From NCBI RefSeq assembly GCF_042186555.1, contig NC_133327.1, forward strand, positions 328,340,300 through 328,404,299: DNA of 64,000 nt, written 5' to 3'. This document shows, piece after piece, positions 1-12,584 of the stretch. The number at the start of each line of letters is the position of its first letter. Position 1 is the stretch's first letter. This stretch comes from Aquarana catesbeiana. Taxonomy: Eukaryota > Chordata > Amphibia > Anura > Ranidae. Below the pieces are notes generated by a model, which saw nothing but the letters and a program-made list of their open reading frames with translations, had not been told where the DNA came from and did no database searches. The position numbers and the translations under genes were made by a program.

Positions 1-447
1 GTATTATTAATCTCATCAGTGGCTCCCAATTATAGTACTTTGATTTTATCATTATTAACTCAATTTTAGCGTAATCACTTGCATGACAGAAAACATTAGC
101 TCAAAATATGCTCTTTTCATTGTCCTGCATTTTGCAATTTTCATACAATATTTATTCTCCTCAGTAAAATCTGATTACTGTTTGTATATCATTCATTATA
201 ATGTTAATGGTATTTCAATTTTTCTTCATATACAGTATAATTTTTTTATGATTTGACACTTGTTTATAAGAGAGATCATCCATGTTCTGCAACAACCAGT
301 TGGCACATCCCAGATATCATTTTTATAGTTCTGTTGAAAAGGCAAAAACATAGACATGTTAACATGGTACTTACCAACATACACCAGCACATATACAACC
401 TTTTGAAAGCATCATAGATACTTTCCTCTGTCCATTCAGATGCAATG
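1..447. other. AT-rich intronic sequence, nothing recognised
   Basis: AT-rich sequence with no conserved reading frame, splice pair or repeat end that I recognise. It probably lies in the kinase-gene intron upstream of the exon at 4994. Confidence 0.5.
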
Positions 448-715
448 GGGTTGATTTAGTAAAGGCTGTTCAATTTGAAAGGGAATTTACCCCAGAGTTT
501 GTAAATGTGGTAAAATGTCACTTTGCAAAGAATACCCAAAGCACGTGCAAAGAAATCAGAAAAAATGCATTTTTGCTTCTACTGTACATGGTTGCATGAA
601 GGAGGTAAACAGAGCTTCACCTTATTCACCAAGCTTTGTAGAAAATTCTAATGCAAAGTACAACTTCCCTCAACATTCTGATTATGACCAAATTGCCAAC
701 TGAGTTAAATGCATG
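448..715. mobile_element. MITE copy, 'GGGTTGATTTA' family
   Basis: It begins with GGGGTTGATTTAGTAAAGG and contains internal blocks (CACTTTGCAAAGAATACCC, GCATTTTTGCTT, AGAGCTTCACC) that recur at 36328-36575, 37743-39910 (split) and 41563-41755. The element is non-autonomous and has no transposase. The right end is eroded. Small reading frames here are not genes. Confidence 0.6.
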
Positions 716-1739
716 AACTTTGCAGCTATCCTCTAAATACAAATCTGCATACAACTGCTCAAAAGTGAACACTAGTCTCCAGATGTCTGTTAATTTCTCA
801 CGTGTGGCATCTCCAAATATAGACTAGGGCAGTGTCTGTGCAAGGACTGGGAACGGTCCACTGCAATGCAAATTAAATACTATGGAAATAAACAAAGCCC
901 TCCATTTTGTTTTTGCCTTTCCCTCTTTTTGCTACTTTGTTCATTTCCATTAATCTTCATTACTATCATTTATAATAGTAGATACCTGTAATTAGTTCTA
1001 GTTACTTTTACTATTGTTTTTCATTCTTTTTTATGCACTGATTTTTGGTGATGTTCTCTGTATAAATAGACCAAAAATTAAACTCCAATACCATTGTGTC
1101 CATCAAATATGGTGCTCCAATATTCAAAGAAACAGTGCTTCACTGAAAGTGAGATAATTAATTGCGCTCACCAGAAACATTCGGCCAGCAAGTGACCATC
1201 AAGCATGGATGTGTATAAATCTTGCCCTTCAATCGATAAACCAACTTAATCTATTTAATCTTCTATCTCCTTTCACAATCAAAGGGTCTATAAAAGATGA
1301 TTCTACCAATGAGCCACAGAGAGGCAGATGATTGTATAATAACGTTTTATTTCGGATGATTCTTAAAACAATTGTGTATTGCACTTACATATACGCAGTC
1401 TTTGTAAGGCATCAACACATTTGCAGCTCAGGGATCTGTGAAATCCGGTCTGTCCGCTCTATGACAAGAGGCATGCGTTCCAGAAAACCCAGGTGAACTC
1501 AAGAGCTCCTAAGAATGTGCGTGTCAAGCCTCTCTTCTTTGATTTTCACGCATGCGTGCGTCATCAGGAAGTCAACACTGATTAAACTACATTGGAAAAT
1601 TCCTCCTGTTGTCAGTCCCATTGAGTGCACCTCCTGCCTGCTTCATATTCTACGTAAGTTTTGGATTGCACCCAGGCCAGTACCTCAACAAGTGTTTGCA
1701 GTGGCCATGCCTGCTAATAAGGTGGTAGCACCAGTCCTC
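716..1739. other. Intronic sequence, nothing recognised
   Basis: Single-copy-looking AT-rich sequence. The reading frame over 1515-1745 has no recognisable domain and no splice context. Confidence 0.4.
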
Positions 1740-3060
1740 CTGTAACAGGCCTGGGCCAGCAAGGGAGCCCAGGCAGTAGGGGAATCAGATGTGATCGGCG
1801 CAATGGAGGGGCAATTAGAGGAACCAATTTCTTATGTTTAGGTCCCTGCAACACTTGAAAGCCAGCTTTTCCCCCTCTCCCTCCTGCCAGCTTTCAGATG
1901 GAGGGAGTGACAAACAGGGGATTGTTTCCTGTAATTGCCCGCCCCGCCACACTTGTCACCCTCCCTGTCCAGGATTCAATTCCCCCTGTTGCCCGGACCC
2001 CCTGTGTGCCCCCACCCTGCAGCAGTGCCGGCTTCCTATCTCTCCTCTCCTGCCAGCTGAAGTGGGCACACAGGGTGGAGGATCTTTTCAGGATGGAGAG
2101 TGGGAGAAGGAGATGGTAAATATGTCATATTTACTGGCCCCTTCCTTTTGTGAATGAACTTAGTGAGTGATCACCAATGATCACTCACTGTGTTCATTTA
2201 TAACTGAAGCATAGTGAACTGTGTTTACTATGCTTTAGTTTGTGAATGAACAGGAGCTTCTGTACAGAGTGTTTTCTGTTCATTCATTGTCTAGTGCAGC
2301 TGAGGCTGAAGAGAAAGGGATGACTCTATAGTCTTAGTCCCATTCTCTGTCTCAAAAGTGAGACATTAGGGGTATGTTTAGACCCCTTATATTTTACCAA
2401 AGCCCTCCCCCAACAGTGTTGTAAAAAAAAAAAATTTTAATTTAAAAAATTGTAAAAAATACTTTACAAATTGTAAAAAAAATAATAATAATAACAAAAT
2501 GCAAATAACAAATATTTAAAAAACTAAAAGCTCATTCACACAGGTTCGCTGCCCCATACAGCATGGATGAGTAGTTTGTGTGTGTGGCTGGAGCCGCCTG
2601 TTACTCTATGAGGATGCAGAGGCTATATGAACACAGCCACAGGTCCTAATTTGACAGGTGTGTAGGTGTGGGTTAGTGGCCCCAAATGCACACTGTCTGT
2701 GTTCAAGGCCATACACCTGCATCCACATACCTATAAAATTAGAGCATGCAGTGTTCATACAGCTGCTGAGTCCCAATAGTGTAACTACACACACAGCTCC
2801 AGCCATAAAAAAAACAAACAAAAAAAAACACTGATTCACACTGTGCAGATTTAGCAATAATTTTGTAAGGTATTTTGTGTTTGTGCCCGATAATATTGAT
2901 TTTAGTGTATTCTTTGTGAAAATATTGTTTAAATATTTTGGGGGGGGGGGCTGTCAGGTAGGCTGGGGGGGAGCTAGCATTTCTGGCCCTGGCCATCTTG
3001 AGCAAGGGCAGATAATTCATGTAGCATTTACTTCCTAGAATCCATCTGCCCTTGACTCAG
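1740..3060. repeat. Degenerate copy of the repeat also at 27880-28530
   Basis: Shares ordered blocks with 27880-28530. These are a C-rich stretch of about 200 bp, the motif around TTCAGGATG followed by a GAATGAAC block and an imperfect GATCACT palindrome (2155-2200 versus 28260-28310), and a poly-G tract followed by CTGTCAGGTAGGCTG (2941-2966 versus 28465-28492). An A-rich stretch lies at 2420-2530. The proline/serine-rich frames at 1834-2157 follow the C-rich repeat and are unlikely to be coding. Confidence 0.5.
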
Positions 3061-3363
3061 ACATGAAGGCAGGAGGGTGTGCTTAGCTATGAAAACCCCT
3101 CCTCCCACCCTGAAGACTTCTGGGATGTATGACATCATATGCCTGTAAACCAGGAAGTAACTGAAGAAAGGCAAAATGTTTAAAACAAGTAAATATGATA
3201 TAGTTTCCTATCTATTTACTAATGTTATTAGCATTAGGATTAAAAATAGCCAATGTTGATTAAGATGAGCAAATATCCGCTTTAAATTATCGTTTTAACT
3301 GATCATATGGGAATGCTCTTTTATATTTAATTTTTGTATATTTCTATGTCGTACCCTCTAGTG

Positions 3364-3511
3364 CAGGGGTAGGCAACCTGGGGCCCTTCAGCTCTTGTGG
3401 AACTACATTTCCCATGAGGCATTGCAAGGCTGACAGTTATGATTACTCCCAACGGATTGATGGGACTTGTAGTTCTGCAACAGCTGGAGGGCCCCAGGTC
3501 GCCTACGTCTG
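3364..3511. mobile_element. hAT-type MITE with 8-bp TSD
   Basis: A 148-bp element ending in inverted CAGGGGTAGGCAACCTGGGG and CCCCAGGTCGCCTACGTCTG. It is flanked by the perfect 8-bp duplication CTCTAGTG (3356-3363 and 3512-3519). An 8-bp duplication is diagnostic of hAT transposition. It has no coding capacity. Confidence 0.85.
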
Positions 3512-3539
3512 CTCTAGTGTGTCCTAGAAATAGTGTATA

Positions 3540-4590
3540 TTGTGTTAGAGTAGGTAAATTTAGTTTAGCTCAGAGCTAAGCCTGAGCTGTGGTATTTGGG
3601 TCAGGATTCAGTGACTCAGGGCTGAATGACTCATCCTGACATCTCCTCTGGTGCCTCCCCCTGTTTCTGGGACATTGGAGAATGTTCTAGAGCTAGTGGG
3701 CAGGAGGATAGGAGTAGCTGCCTGGAATATTTATGAGGCCTCAGCCAATCACCAGTAGTGGGCTGGCAGGGGGCAATAGCTTACCTCATAAATAGGTATG
3801 AGCCATGCCAGCAGGGCAGTCGGGTGAAAGATGGAGATACAGCACTGAGGAGGCTGTCAGTGGCCCTCAGGGGTGCCCTCTAGTCTGGGGAGGGGTTACC
3901 TGCTTTGATAGGGCTTGGGTGCTGGAAGGATAGAGGACAGCATTGAGTAGGACTTACAAGGGGGGAGACTGCCACGTGTAGCCAGTTTTCCCTGAAGACA
4001 GCGGTGGGCTTAAGGAGATCTCCTGAAGAGTCAGCTCGGTGGGCTAGTGAGAGTCAGCTGGGTGGGCTGGTGAACAGTCAGTCTGGAGGACTGGTGTGGA
4101 GAAGTTATCCTGGAGGGCTAGTGAAAAAGCCAGATGGGTTTGCAGCGCCTGGATGGTGCTGGGATCAGTGGCCACAGAGAGAGAACCGCATGCTGTTTCA
4201 CTGACATTTTGCTACACAACAAGGGGCTGCGATTCTCTGTCTGTAAAGGGCCATTGCTAGATCTGACTGAGAGCCTGTCAGATCATCAACCAACAGTGAT
4301 TCAGCTGGAGTCAGCAAGCAAGTGTGTGCAGGAGGAAAGTCAAGGAGACTGTATATAGACTGTATATAGGAAGATGTCCCTGAAATTGTTGACAAAGTTT
4401 TGCAGAAGGCAAATGGACATCCCATAACCTCCCATCCCTATCCAAGTTAATAACCCCCCAATAATTAACAAAAACAACATCACTGGCTTTCCTCTGACTC
4501 TGGAGTGCCTGTGAAAATTAGGTGTGCCTGGCTGTGCAGGAGTGGGGGATCCAAGTTCATCAGCAGTCTCTACGGGAGTGTGCTACATTT
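3540..4590 (+). mobile_element. Possible solo LTR or LTR fragment
   Basis: The stretch has LTR-like composition. There is a CCAAT-type block (AGCCAATCACC) near 3743, a TATA-like CATAAATAGG near 3786, then G-rich leader-like sequence and several near-repeats of a CAGCTSGGTGGGCTGGTGA unit (4030-4080). Neither matching ends nor a target duplication could be fixed, so the LTR call is inference. Confidence 0.3.
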
Positions 4591-4993
4591 ATATATTCTG
4601 TATTTCTCTTTTATATTCTAATATTCTATAATAATTAATAATGTATGTACTTTTCTTTCCAATTCTATTTTATTCCTGTTTATCAAGCTGTACAATGGAC
4701 AGAGACCTCATGTTTCTTCTATGCATCAAGCAGAAGAAAACATCCCAACACTGACCACAATACACCAACATAAATAAGCAACAAAAGCACAAATATGAGC
4801 TTGCAAAGTCCATCTCATGAAAAAAACAATGAGCTGAGCTGTGATTATAAAAAAAACATCATCATTCTATGCAATTTTTCTTCTTGAAAAAACATGATTT
4901 CATTTTCTAGCTAAAATTGATCAAACACTATACAGCACCTTATTATTTTATTACAATACACAACAATACAATTTCCCTTTTTGTACTAATCAG

Positions 4994-5129
4994 GTGCAAT
5001 TCAGTTCATCCACACTCTTCTGGAGCCAGACCCTGCCAAACGTCCAACTGTAAAGGAAGCCATGGACAATAAATGGCTAAATGATGGGTTTATACGAAAA
5101 CGTCTCAGTTCCATGTCATACAAAAATCG
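4994..5129 (+). CDS. HUNK-like kinase, exon: end of kinase domain
   Basis: Internal exon encoding about 45 residues of the C-terminal lobe of a Ser/Thr kinase. It carries subdomain XI, LLEPDPAKRPTVKEAM, with the invariant Arg in KRP, followed by the terminal helix (NKWLND). It is preceded by a pyrimidine-rich tract and CAG, and followed by a GTAAGC donor. It enters with two bases of a split codon and leaves with two (CG|), which the next exon completes as Arg. The residues just after the lobe (SYKNR) and the next exon most resemble HUNK (MAK-V) among AMPK-related kinases. The ATP site, catalytic loop and activation loop must lie upstream of the window. Kinase identity is firm; the HUNK subfamily is inference. 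Confidence 0.85.
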
Positions 5130-5450
5130 GTAAGCCTTCACTGCAGCTGGATGTCATTTCTATATGCAGTTATGAACACACTTTGGGGTCCAGTTATGTA
5201 ATTTTTCACATGAAAATTCTACAACTTTCACCCTGCATTTACCCATTTTTCCAACTGAATTAAATTCAAAAAATGTAAGAATCTTGGGTAAAAGCTGTGT
5301 TAATCTTGTGTGGAAACATTTATGGATAGGCACCTCAGGGTTTAATAAGATACCGTATAAAGGAAAACACCTATTAGGTTTTTATTACTGTCTGTGTGCC
5401 CATTACATAGATTCACCCTCTTTATTTGTCTTGTTTACCATTTTTATTAA

Positions 5451-5696
5451 AAGTGAAAGTAAAAGAAAATCCCTTTTCTGGGTTGTTCCCAGAAAAGTAA
5501 ACAAAAGGAAATCTTCCAATGGGGACATTAGTTCTGGTGACCTGGTGGGCCCCAAGGGATTCCCTTAATTTGTAGGGGTTTCCTCTCACTTCTCGTTTTA
5601 GCTATGGGACAGACAGGGAAAAATCTTCCCAAAGGGACTCAGATGGCAAAAAAAAAAAAAAAAAATGAAAAAAAAAGTTTTGCCTATAGTTCTACT
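5451..5696. mobile_element. TTAA-flanked non-autonomous element
   Basis: Bounded by TTAA on both sides (5447-5450 and 5697-5700). The ends are loosely inverted (AAGTGAAAGTAAA and TAGTTCTACT). TTAA duplication is typical of piggyBac and Kolobok transposons. A related fragment carrying the block AATCTTCCAATGGGGACA lies at 42440-42660. Confidence 0.5.
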
Positions 5697-6192
5697 TTAA
5701 AGCAGCTGTAAACCACAGATGTTCAAGAAAAAAAAAACCCTGCAAGGCAATGGCATAATGTGCTAGTATGCATTGCATACTAGCACATTATGATATTCTC
5801 CCCTTGGAACAAAGCCCTACAGTGCTGTAAAGTCACTGCTGAGAGGGCTGACATGTTCCCCCTGTCTTTCTTCTGGGTTTGCGAGATCCGGCTATGTGAT
5901 TGGCCAGAGCCGTGATGACGTCACTCCCACGCATGCGCAAGGGAGCCCTCGGTTCCAGCACCAAAGCTCTGAAGTTCTGGCAAGGCATATCGGACCTTCA
6001 GAGTGCATGCGCCATTAATGTCACTGGCTGCATACAGGGTAAATATCTCCAAAACGGTGCACAGAGATGCTATGTATAGCCCCTGTTGCGTTATTGTGTG
6101 CACCCTGCAGCATGGGGAACATAGGATAGGGACAGACATCTACAGCAGGTTAGGGAGAATTCGGATTAGCTTAGCAAACAATTCCACCTTAA
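5697..6192. mobile_element. Probable TTAA element with internal palindrome
   Basis: Runs from one TTAA (shared with the preceding element) to another at 6189-6192. It contains a perfect inverted repeat at 5754-5792 with 18-bp arms (CATAATGTGCTAGTATGC) and a 3-nt loop. The outer ends do not match each other well, so the boundaries are uncertain. Confidence 0.35.
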
Positions 6193-6882
6193 AGTCAGCT
6201 TAGGGTTGTTCTGGTAAACCACTGGAAGTTAAGTGAGAGATTTTATCTTGCCTGTAGAATGTGGAAGCCTCCATTGCTCATCCCTTCTTAGTAGGGAGCT
6301 AGTTGCCTTAGTATTAGACCCAATGCTCTAGCTTTAATACTTTAAGTTGCTGACCCGAAACAGTAATGCGGATAAGGACTTCTCAAAATGTTCTGATTTA
6401 CATATTTGTTTCAGTAGTTCAACCTGTGGGTCAGCATCATAGCTATTTAAATAGCATTTTCAGAAAGAGCTTAGCAATGGCAGCTCCCTTATATTTTAAC
6501 TTAACTTTTGAGTATACAGTAGGTCCTCTTTATTGCAGTCAATTTCAGACTAATTAGAGAAGCACAAAAACTGGTCATGATGTGAAATAAGTTTCTATAA
6601 CATGAATTTGCATCATTCTTTAACCCTTCCCTCAACAGAATTCCCTACTATTCTGAGATTTATAGGCCAAATTATAAAGCCCAAGCGTAAAATGGAGTAT
6701 TTCCACTGATGTCCTGCAGTGTGTACAAAGTTGACACAACCAGTCTTTATAAATAGGCCTCATAGTGTACTAGGATAGGGTCTGGATTTCATGCAAAAGC
6801 AGAATGAATGAAAGGAGGTAGTATTGCCAGTACAGCCTTTAAAGTGCAAGTAGCTGTCTCTGAGAAAAAAACGTGCATACTA

Positions 6883-8079
6883 CACTGAGCAAACTTATAA
6901 ACGCAACACTTTTGTGTTTGCCTCTATTTATCATGAGCTAAACTGGCATGATGACTGCATGAATGACCACCAGAGCTGTTGCCCTTGAATTGAATGTTCA
7001 TTTCTCTACCATAAGCTGTCTCCAAAGGTGTTTCAGAAAGAAGTTCTGCACAAACTGTCAGAAACCCTCTCAGGGAAGCTCATCTGCATGCTCGTAGTCC
7101 TCATCGGGGTCTCGACCTGACTGCAGTTCGTCTTCGTAGCCGACTTGAGTGGGCAAATGCTCACATTCGGTGGTGTCTGGCACTTTGGAGAGGTGTTCTC
7201 TTCACGGATGAATCCCAGTTTTCACTGTACAGGGCAGGTTGCAGACAGCGTGTATGGTGTGTGGGTGAGCGATTTGCTGATGTCAACGTTGTGGATCGAT
7301 TGGCCCATGGTGGCGGTGGAGTTATGGTATGGGTAGGCATATGCTATGAACAATGAGCACAGGTGCATATTATTGATGGCATTTTGATTGCACAGAGATA
7401 ACGTGACGAGATCCTGAGGCCCATTGTTGTGCCATTCATCCACGACCATGACCTCATGTTGCAGCATGATAATGCACGACCCCATGTTGCAAGGATCTGT
7501 ACACAATTCCTGGAAGCTGAAAACATCCCAGTACTTGCATGGCCAGCAAACTCACTGCACATGTCACCCATTGAGCATGTTTAGAATGCTCTGAATCGCC
7601 ATATACGACAGCGTGTTCCAGTTCCTGTCAATATCCAGCAACTTCTCACAGCCATTGAAGAGGAATGGACCAACATTCCACAGGCCATAATTAAAAATCT
7701 GATCAACTCTATGCAAAGGAGATGTGCTGCACTGCGTGAGGCAAATGGTGGTCACACCAGATACTGACTGGTTTTCGCCCCCCCAATACAGTAAAACTGC
7801 ACATTTTAGAGTGGCCCTTTATTGTGGCCAGCTTAAGGCACACCTGTGCAATAATCATGCTGTCTAATCAGCATCTTGATATGCCACACCTGTGAGGTGG
7901 ATGGATTATCTTGGCAAAGGAAAAGTGCTCGCTAACACAGATTTAGACAGATTTGTGAACAATATTAGAGAGAGATAGGCCTTTTGTGTACATAGAAAAA
8001 GAGGTAGATCTTTGCCAGTTCAGCTCATGATAAATAGGGGCAAACACAAAAGTGTTGCGTTTTATAATTTTGCTCAGTG
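6883..8079 (+). mobile_element. Tc1/mariner element, internally deleted
   Basis: TA dinucleotides (6881-6882, 8080-8081) flank long inverted ends starting CACTGAGCAAA and ending TTTGCTCAGTG. The inner parts of the terminal repeats carry TTTATCATGAGCT and its complement. This is the same family as the element at 43196-45538 but in the opposite orientation. Confidence 0.85.
6950..7770 (+). pseudogene. Tc1-family transposase remnant
   Basis: Pieces of a transposase can be read in several frames. A helix-turn-helix segment (TTRAVALELNVHFSTIS) lies near 6960-7015. A catalytic-core stretch follows (GGVMV-type block near 7300-7330, then histidine- and aspartate-rich sequence near 7430-7460). The C-terminal RRCAALREANGGHT segment is near 7715-7760. 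Part of the DNA-binding region between 7060 and 7100 is missing relative to the copy at 43905-44889. Stops and frame changes make it non-functional. Confidence 0.75.
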
Positions 8080-9022
8080 TATATGTGGATAAAAGTAATA
8101 TTGCTGCATCGGCTGTATAGAGGACCTAATTTTATACAGGTATTGGTGATTAGTATTCTGACTTGAAATGTGCTTCAGGAGGTGACTGAGAATTGTAATC
8201 AGACTCTATTTCATTTATTTTGGCATATTTTGGCAATTAAATCATTTTGCTACTGAGAGATTTACCTACTTGCTAAAAGTTATCTCAATAAAATCACATT
8301 TATTTCAGTGTGCTGTAAATGAGATGACTGCCAACAAGCGATCAAATTTCTCAGTAGCAAAGAGATAAAATCACTGGTCTAGCCCTGACTTGTGTGCTCT
8401 GTATTCTGCATGTAATCCGATTTACCTTCATACACTTTTAGTAACTGAACAATCAAGTTCATAGCTCTTCAATCTACTGAACCTTATTCATAAAACTGCA
8501 TTCGAGATCATATAGAAATTTTGATATGCTTTAAAAATAAACCCATATTCAATATATGTTAAGTTTAAAGCTGAACTGCATGTATGATCTTAGTTGCACA
8601 CCTACATTGGTCCAGCTTGGACCAAAATAGCTATGCCTGTCTAGTACCAGAGGACTGGTGTGAAAACTACCAATTAATGTAGCAGTAAGTGCTGCTACAG
8701 TAATTGCCGCAATCTTTTAGGTTCTGTGCTAAGCGGCTGCCCCACTGCACAAATCTTATCAAAGCGGAACGTTCACTCGATACTGCTACCATTTACAGAT
8801 TGCCCTGTATTCTTTTCAATTAATACAAGGTGTTCTCTGATTGGGTGACATGGTCATATTGACATCATCACCTCAAGACCACCTCGTCCAATATGAGAAC
8901 ACCACTTGTTCAATAAAAAGAAGGCAATCTTTAATGGTGGCACTCTGATACAGAACCCTAAAGTTCACAGCAATCACTGTAGTGACACTGACTACCACAG
9001 TGGTTATCAGCTTCTCTTAGGT

Positions 9023-9200
9023 AAGAAAAGCCCGGAGCAAAGCAAATGAAATGACATAGGCGGAGGGCTTACATGACTGGGGAAACAGGGTAATAGTATC
9101 AGGAGAGGGAGTGTATCAGGTTGGTGCTGGGGGGAGGGGTTGGAGAGGAGATAAAAGGGAGGCCCCTCCCTATGAGTCATCACAGTTTTGGGAAAAGTTC
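9023..9200 (+). repeat. Ngaro split repeat A1
   Basis: A 178-bp sequence from AAGAAAAGCCCGGAGC to TTTTGGGAAAAGTTC, repeated essentially unchanged at 14441-14618. It is the 5' end of the element and directly precedes the gag-like start at about 9210. Confidence 0.92.
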
Positions 9201-9209
9201 AGCAGAAGC

Positions 9210-10440
9210 ATGTCAGAGGTGGAGCAGCTCTTGGCCCAGCTCAGGGAGGAAGCAGCGTTTCAGGGTCTCCGGTTGGCTGCAGGACACTTTGGGGCTTATT
9301 CTAACACGAACAGCAGCAGGTGACATTGCAGGGGGGAGGTAGGGCAATCGGGCGTGTAGGCCAAGGCCGCTGGAGCGATTTTCTCACCGGACCGTCACTC
9401 TAGGCCACAGCGTCAGTCGGGGGGTACCCTGTCAGGGACTCCCGACGGGACCCCCGGCCTAGTGGGCAGCAGAGCGGGATGGGGGGAGTCCTGTGCGGTC
9501 TCCCCTCCAGCACAGGAGGTCACCAGGACGACAGTCTGGGGGCTCCGGGGCGGCATTGCGGCCTACTAGGCGGTGGAAACAGGAGGGCACGGGCCCCACC
9601 CCTAGCTCTACGTCAGTCGGCCTGAGGCCTACCATTGAGGAACAAAGCAAAAGGGGTTCCCGGGTTTTCTTATGCACCACCAAGGGACCTTAGGAGGAGC
9701 AGTGGGGGACAGCCGGGGAGGACTTCCAGGCAAGCGGAGGCCAGCAGGACTGAGGCCCCACACACTGGTCCTGGTAAAGCCGTCCAGAAGCCGATGAGCG
9801 GGTACGCAATGCGGGGGGGGTTCGGAGGTCAGCGGAACCATCGGCAGCTGGTGCTGTTATGCCTGGCGGGCTCTCATCAGAAGAGGAAGAGGGGTTTGGA
9901 CAGAGGTCGGCAGGAGAACTGGGAGTCGGAAGAAGAGGCTGCTCCCCCCTCCAGCAGTGCAGTGCAACGTCATTGGAAAGCAGATGGTCGGCTGATGGGG
10001 CAACTCCTGTGCAGCCCGGTAAGTCACCTTTACACTTATATCATGAGGAATTGTCTGTTAGCATAGGGCAAGAGGGCAGGACAGATGGGTCCGGCGGGAA
10101 GGACGGCGGTGGCTGAGGGAGCTGGGGGGCTGCGGGGTTACTGGGTTTTCTTGATGGGACATAGGAATTGATGCAAAAGTTGGGGCATGCGGAGAGAGCA
10201 CCCGCTGGGCCGGTGTCAGCCTGGGTCCCACCAGCAAGAGTAGTCGGCCAAGCCATTTTGCTGGGGGGTGCGGTAGCTCCGGTAGTTCCGGCCTTGACAA
10301 CATGCCCGTCACAGGTAACACAGGTGGGGTTACGCAGGGGACGACCAAGGCGGTGGTGGAGGGGGAAGCTGCGGGCAGACAGGAAGTCATCAGACTAGCT
10401 GGTTCTGCAAAATGCGAGGTCTATGTTTACTATGAGGGGC
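9210..10440 (+). pseudogene. Ngaro gag-like region, decayed
   Basis: An ATG at 9210 opens a segment (MSEVEQLLAQLREEAAFQ) resembling the start of DIRS/Ngaro gag-like proteins. The frame stops at 9321. Beyond this the sequence is GC-rich with frames that switch repeatedly (9635-10066, 9859-10116, 10168-10398). A short block, CEVYVYYEGPLGAHL, near 10410-10455 lies at the junction to RT. No single continuous frame survives. Assignment rests on position within the element. Confidence 0.6.
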
Positions 10441-10454
10441 CATTGGGTGCACAC

Positions 10455-12075
10455 TTGAAGCCTGAAGTATGAGAAAAGATGTGATAGGGTGAGTATGCGG
10501 AGATTTTTCCCTGCTGCAGTTAGCAAAAAATTTAACCTGGATAGGGTTAAACCGGATCATTCAAAGGAGGACGGAGGGAAGAGGGGATACCGGTTGATCC
10601 CGACGACATTTGCCAACTGGCTACAGTAGTTTTACCATCAGTGCAAGGGTGAGTGGGGAAAAAGAACCCCGAATACTGTTCGGCGCTCTTTTGTTACCAG
10701 GATTTGATAGGGGAGGCGGATAGAGCTTACGGGGGCACGGAGTGGCTGAGGTATGTTGAGCATTTTCGTCAGTGGAGAGTTATCCGGCCGGCGTTGAGAT
10801 GGGACCATAAGGACATCAGCCTGTGACTGTGCTTGAGGACGGCTGCGTGGGCTCCGCACCAGTTAATTTTCAGGGGAGGCCGGTGGACTTTCGGCTCAGG
10901 GACAGGCGGCCGGCAACAAAAAAGGGGTATGCTGGCAGTACAATGCTAGGACCTGCACGTTCAGAGGGATGTGCCGGTACAAGCACTAGTGTTCAGGGGT
11001 GGATGGTCTCATCAGTCGTCCAGAGGTTGCAAGCAAGGAATAGGTCGTGCTGGAGAGGCTGGACACAAGAGGGAGGACCACAGTGATGGTGAAAAGGATG
11101 TGGCCGTTTTCTCGGTAGGTATCCGGATTGGAAAGTGGCTCAGTTGCGAGATTCAGGTTTCACAGCTGGCGTTAGGATTCCATGTATTTTAGAGGTGATT
11201 CCACGGTGTCTTGCACTTTGTGATCGGCCATGCGACAGCCAGATGTAGTTTCTGAGGAACTTAGTAGGGAAGTTGCATGGGGTCGCATGGAGGGCCCCTT
11301 TCCGTCTGCACTGTTTCGCTGATTTGGTAGTTTCCTCTTTGGAGTAGTGCCAAAGTAGGAGCCCAACAAATTTAGGTTGATTCACCACTTTCTTTTCCAA
11401 AAGGGGGTCGGTTAATGATGCCATTGACCAGGAGACATGTTCGGTGAGTAGTACATCCTTCGCTGCTGTGGTGGGTTGGGTGCGTCATTACGGCAAGGGG
11501 GCATTGATGGCGAAGGTGGAGGTGGAATCAGTTTTTCGGCTACCCCCAGTTCACCCGGATAGCTTCCGGTTGCTGGGGGTGTCATTGGAATGAGTCATTT
11601 TGCGTCGTCCAATGCCCACCGATGTGTTGCTATGTATTCCTGTGCACTGTTTGAGCAATTTAGCTCAGTTGTGGGAGGGGTGGTAAGGGATGTGTCGGGC
11701 GGGAATTCGATCATCCATTACCTGGACGATTTCATTTGCATGGTACCAGCTTCTTCCAGAATCTGCGCGGGGCTCCTGGCTACGTGGGAACACAGAGCGG
11801 ACCGGTTTGGAATTCCGGTGGCACCTGAGAAGACGGGGGGGCCTAGCACGGTCATCACGTTCCTGGGCGTTGTCTTGGACTCGGGTGCAATGGAGCGCAG
11901 GTTGTCGGTAGATAAGCTGGCGAATTTAAAAGGGGATATTGCAGGTGTGATTGGTTTAAGCGTGGTCATCACGTTCCTGGGCGTTGTCTTGGACTCGGGT
12001 GCAATGGAACGCAGGTTGTCGGTAGATAAGCTGGCGAATTTAAAAGGGGAAATTGCAGGTGTGATTAGTTTACGC
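10455..12075 (+). pseudogene. Ngaro reverse transcriptase, broken
   Basis: The clearest part is 11590-12070, which reads through CALFEQFS and the catalytic HYLDDF box (Y-L-D-D at about 11722) to the FGIPVAPEKT and TFLGVVLDS blocks typical of DIRS-group RTs. Upstream, FRLPPVHPDSFRLLG (about 11537-11580) is the same protein in a shifted frame. A 114-bp in-frame tandem duplication (11851-11964 and 11965-12078) repeats the segment after EKT. Several frameshifts upstream inactivate it. Confidence 0.8.
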
Positions 12076-12079
12076 AAAG

Positions 12080-12570
12080 TCAGCTGCGAGTACTGCAATC
12101 GTTCTGGGGTAAGCGGAATTTGGCATGTCACATTCGGCCAATGGGGGCGGGTTTTTCTATCATTGGTTTTTGGCAAGTACAGCCGGGATCAGGTCTCCCA
12201 CGAGCGTTGTGCGCTTGGTTAAAGCGCACAGGGAGAACTTAAGGGTATGGCATACCTTTTTTGTTTGGGAATCCTTTCACGGACGGGCTCTATGGATTTT
12301 AGGGCCCGTTAGCAATTTTGACATGGAAATTATTACAGATACTGTTGGCTCTACGGGTTTTGGGGTTTTTTATTCCAGGGTCAGTGGAGTGCTGGACCAT
12401 GGCCGTGGTCATGGCTTGAAGCGGGAGTTAGGAAGAATTTAGTGTTGCTGGAATTGTTTCCGGTGGGGCTGGCGGTAAAATTGTGGGGTGCTTCGTTCAG
12501 GGATCTGAAGGGGATGGAAGGAAGGGCTGGCGTTCGTTCAAAAGGCTGGTGAAGGGTCAGCTGGCCTGGC
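12080..12570 (+). pseudogene. Ngaro RNase H domain, broken
   Basis: The block FDMEIITDTVGSTGFGVFY (about 12315-12375) matches the DIRS/Ngaro RNase H signature TD-x-x-GSTGFG. It is preceded by a WESFHGRALW segment and followed in another frame by VLLELFPVGLAVKLWG (about 12440-12490). Frame changes flank it on both sides. It lies in the expected place between RT and recombinase. Confidence 0.72.
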
Positions 12571-12584
12571 AGTTCGTTTACTGG

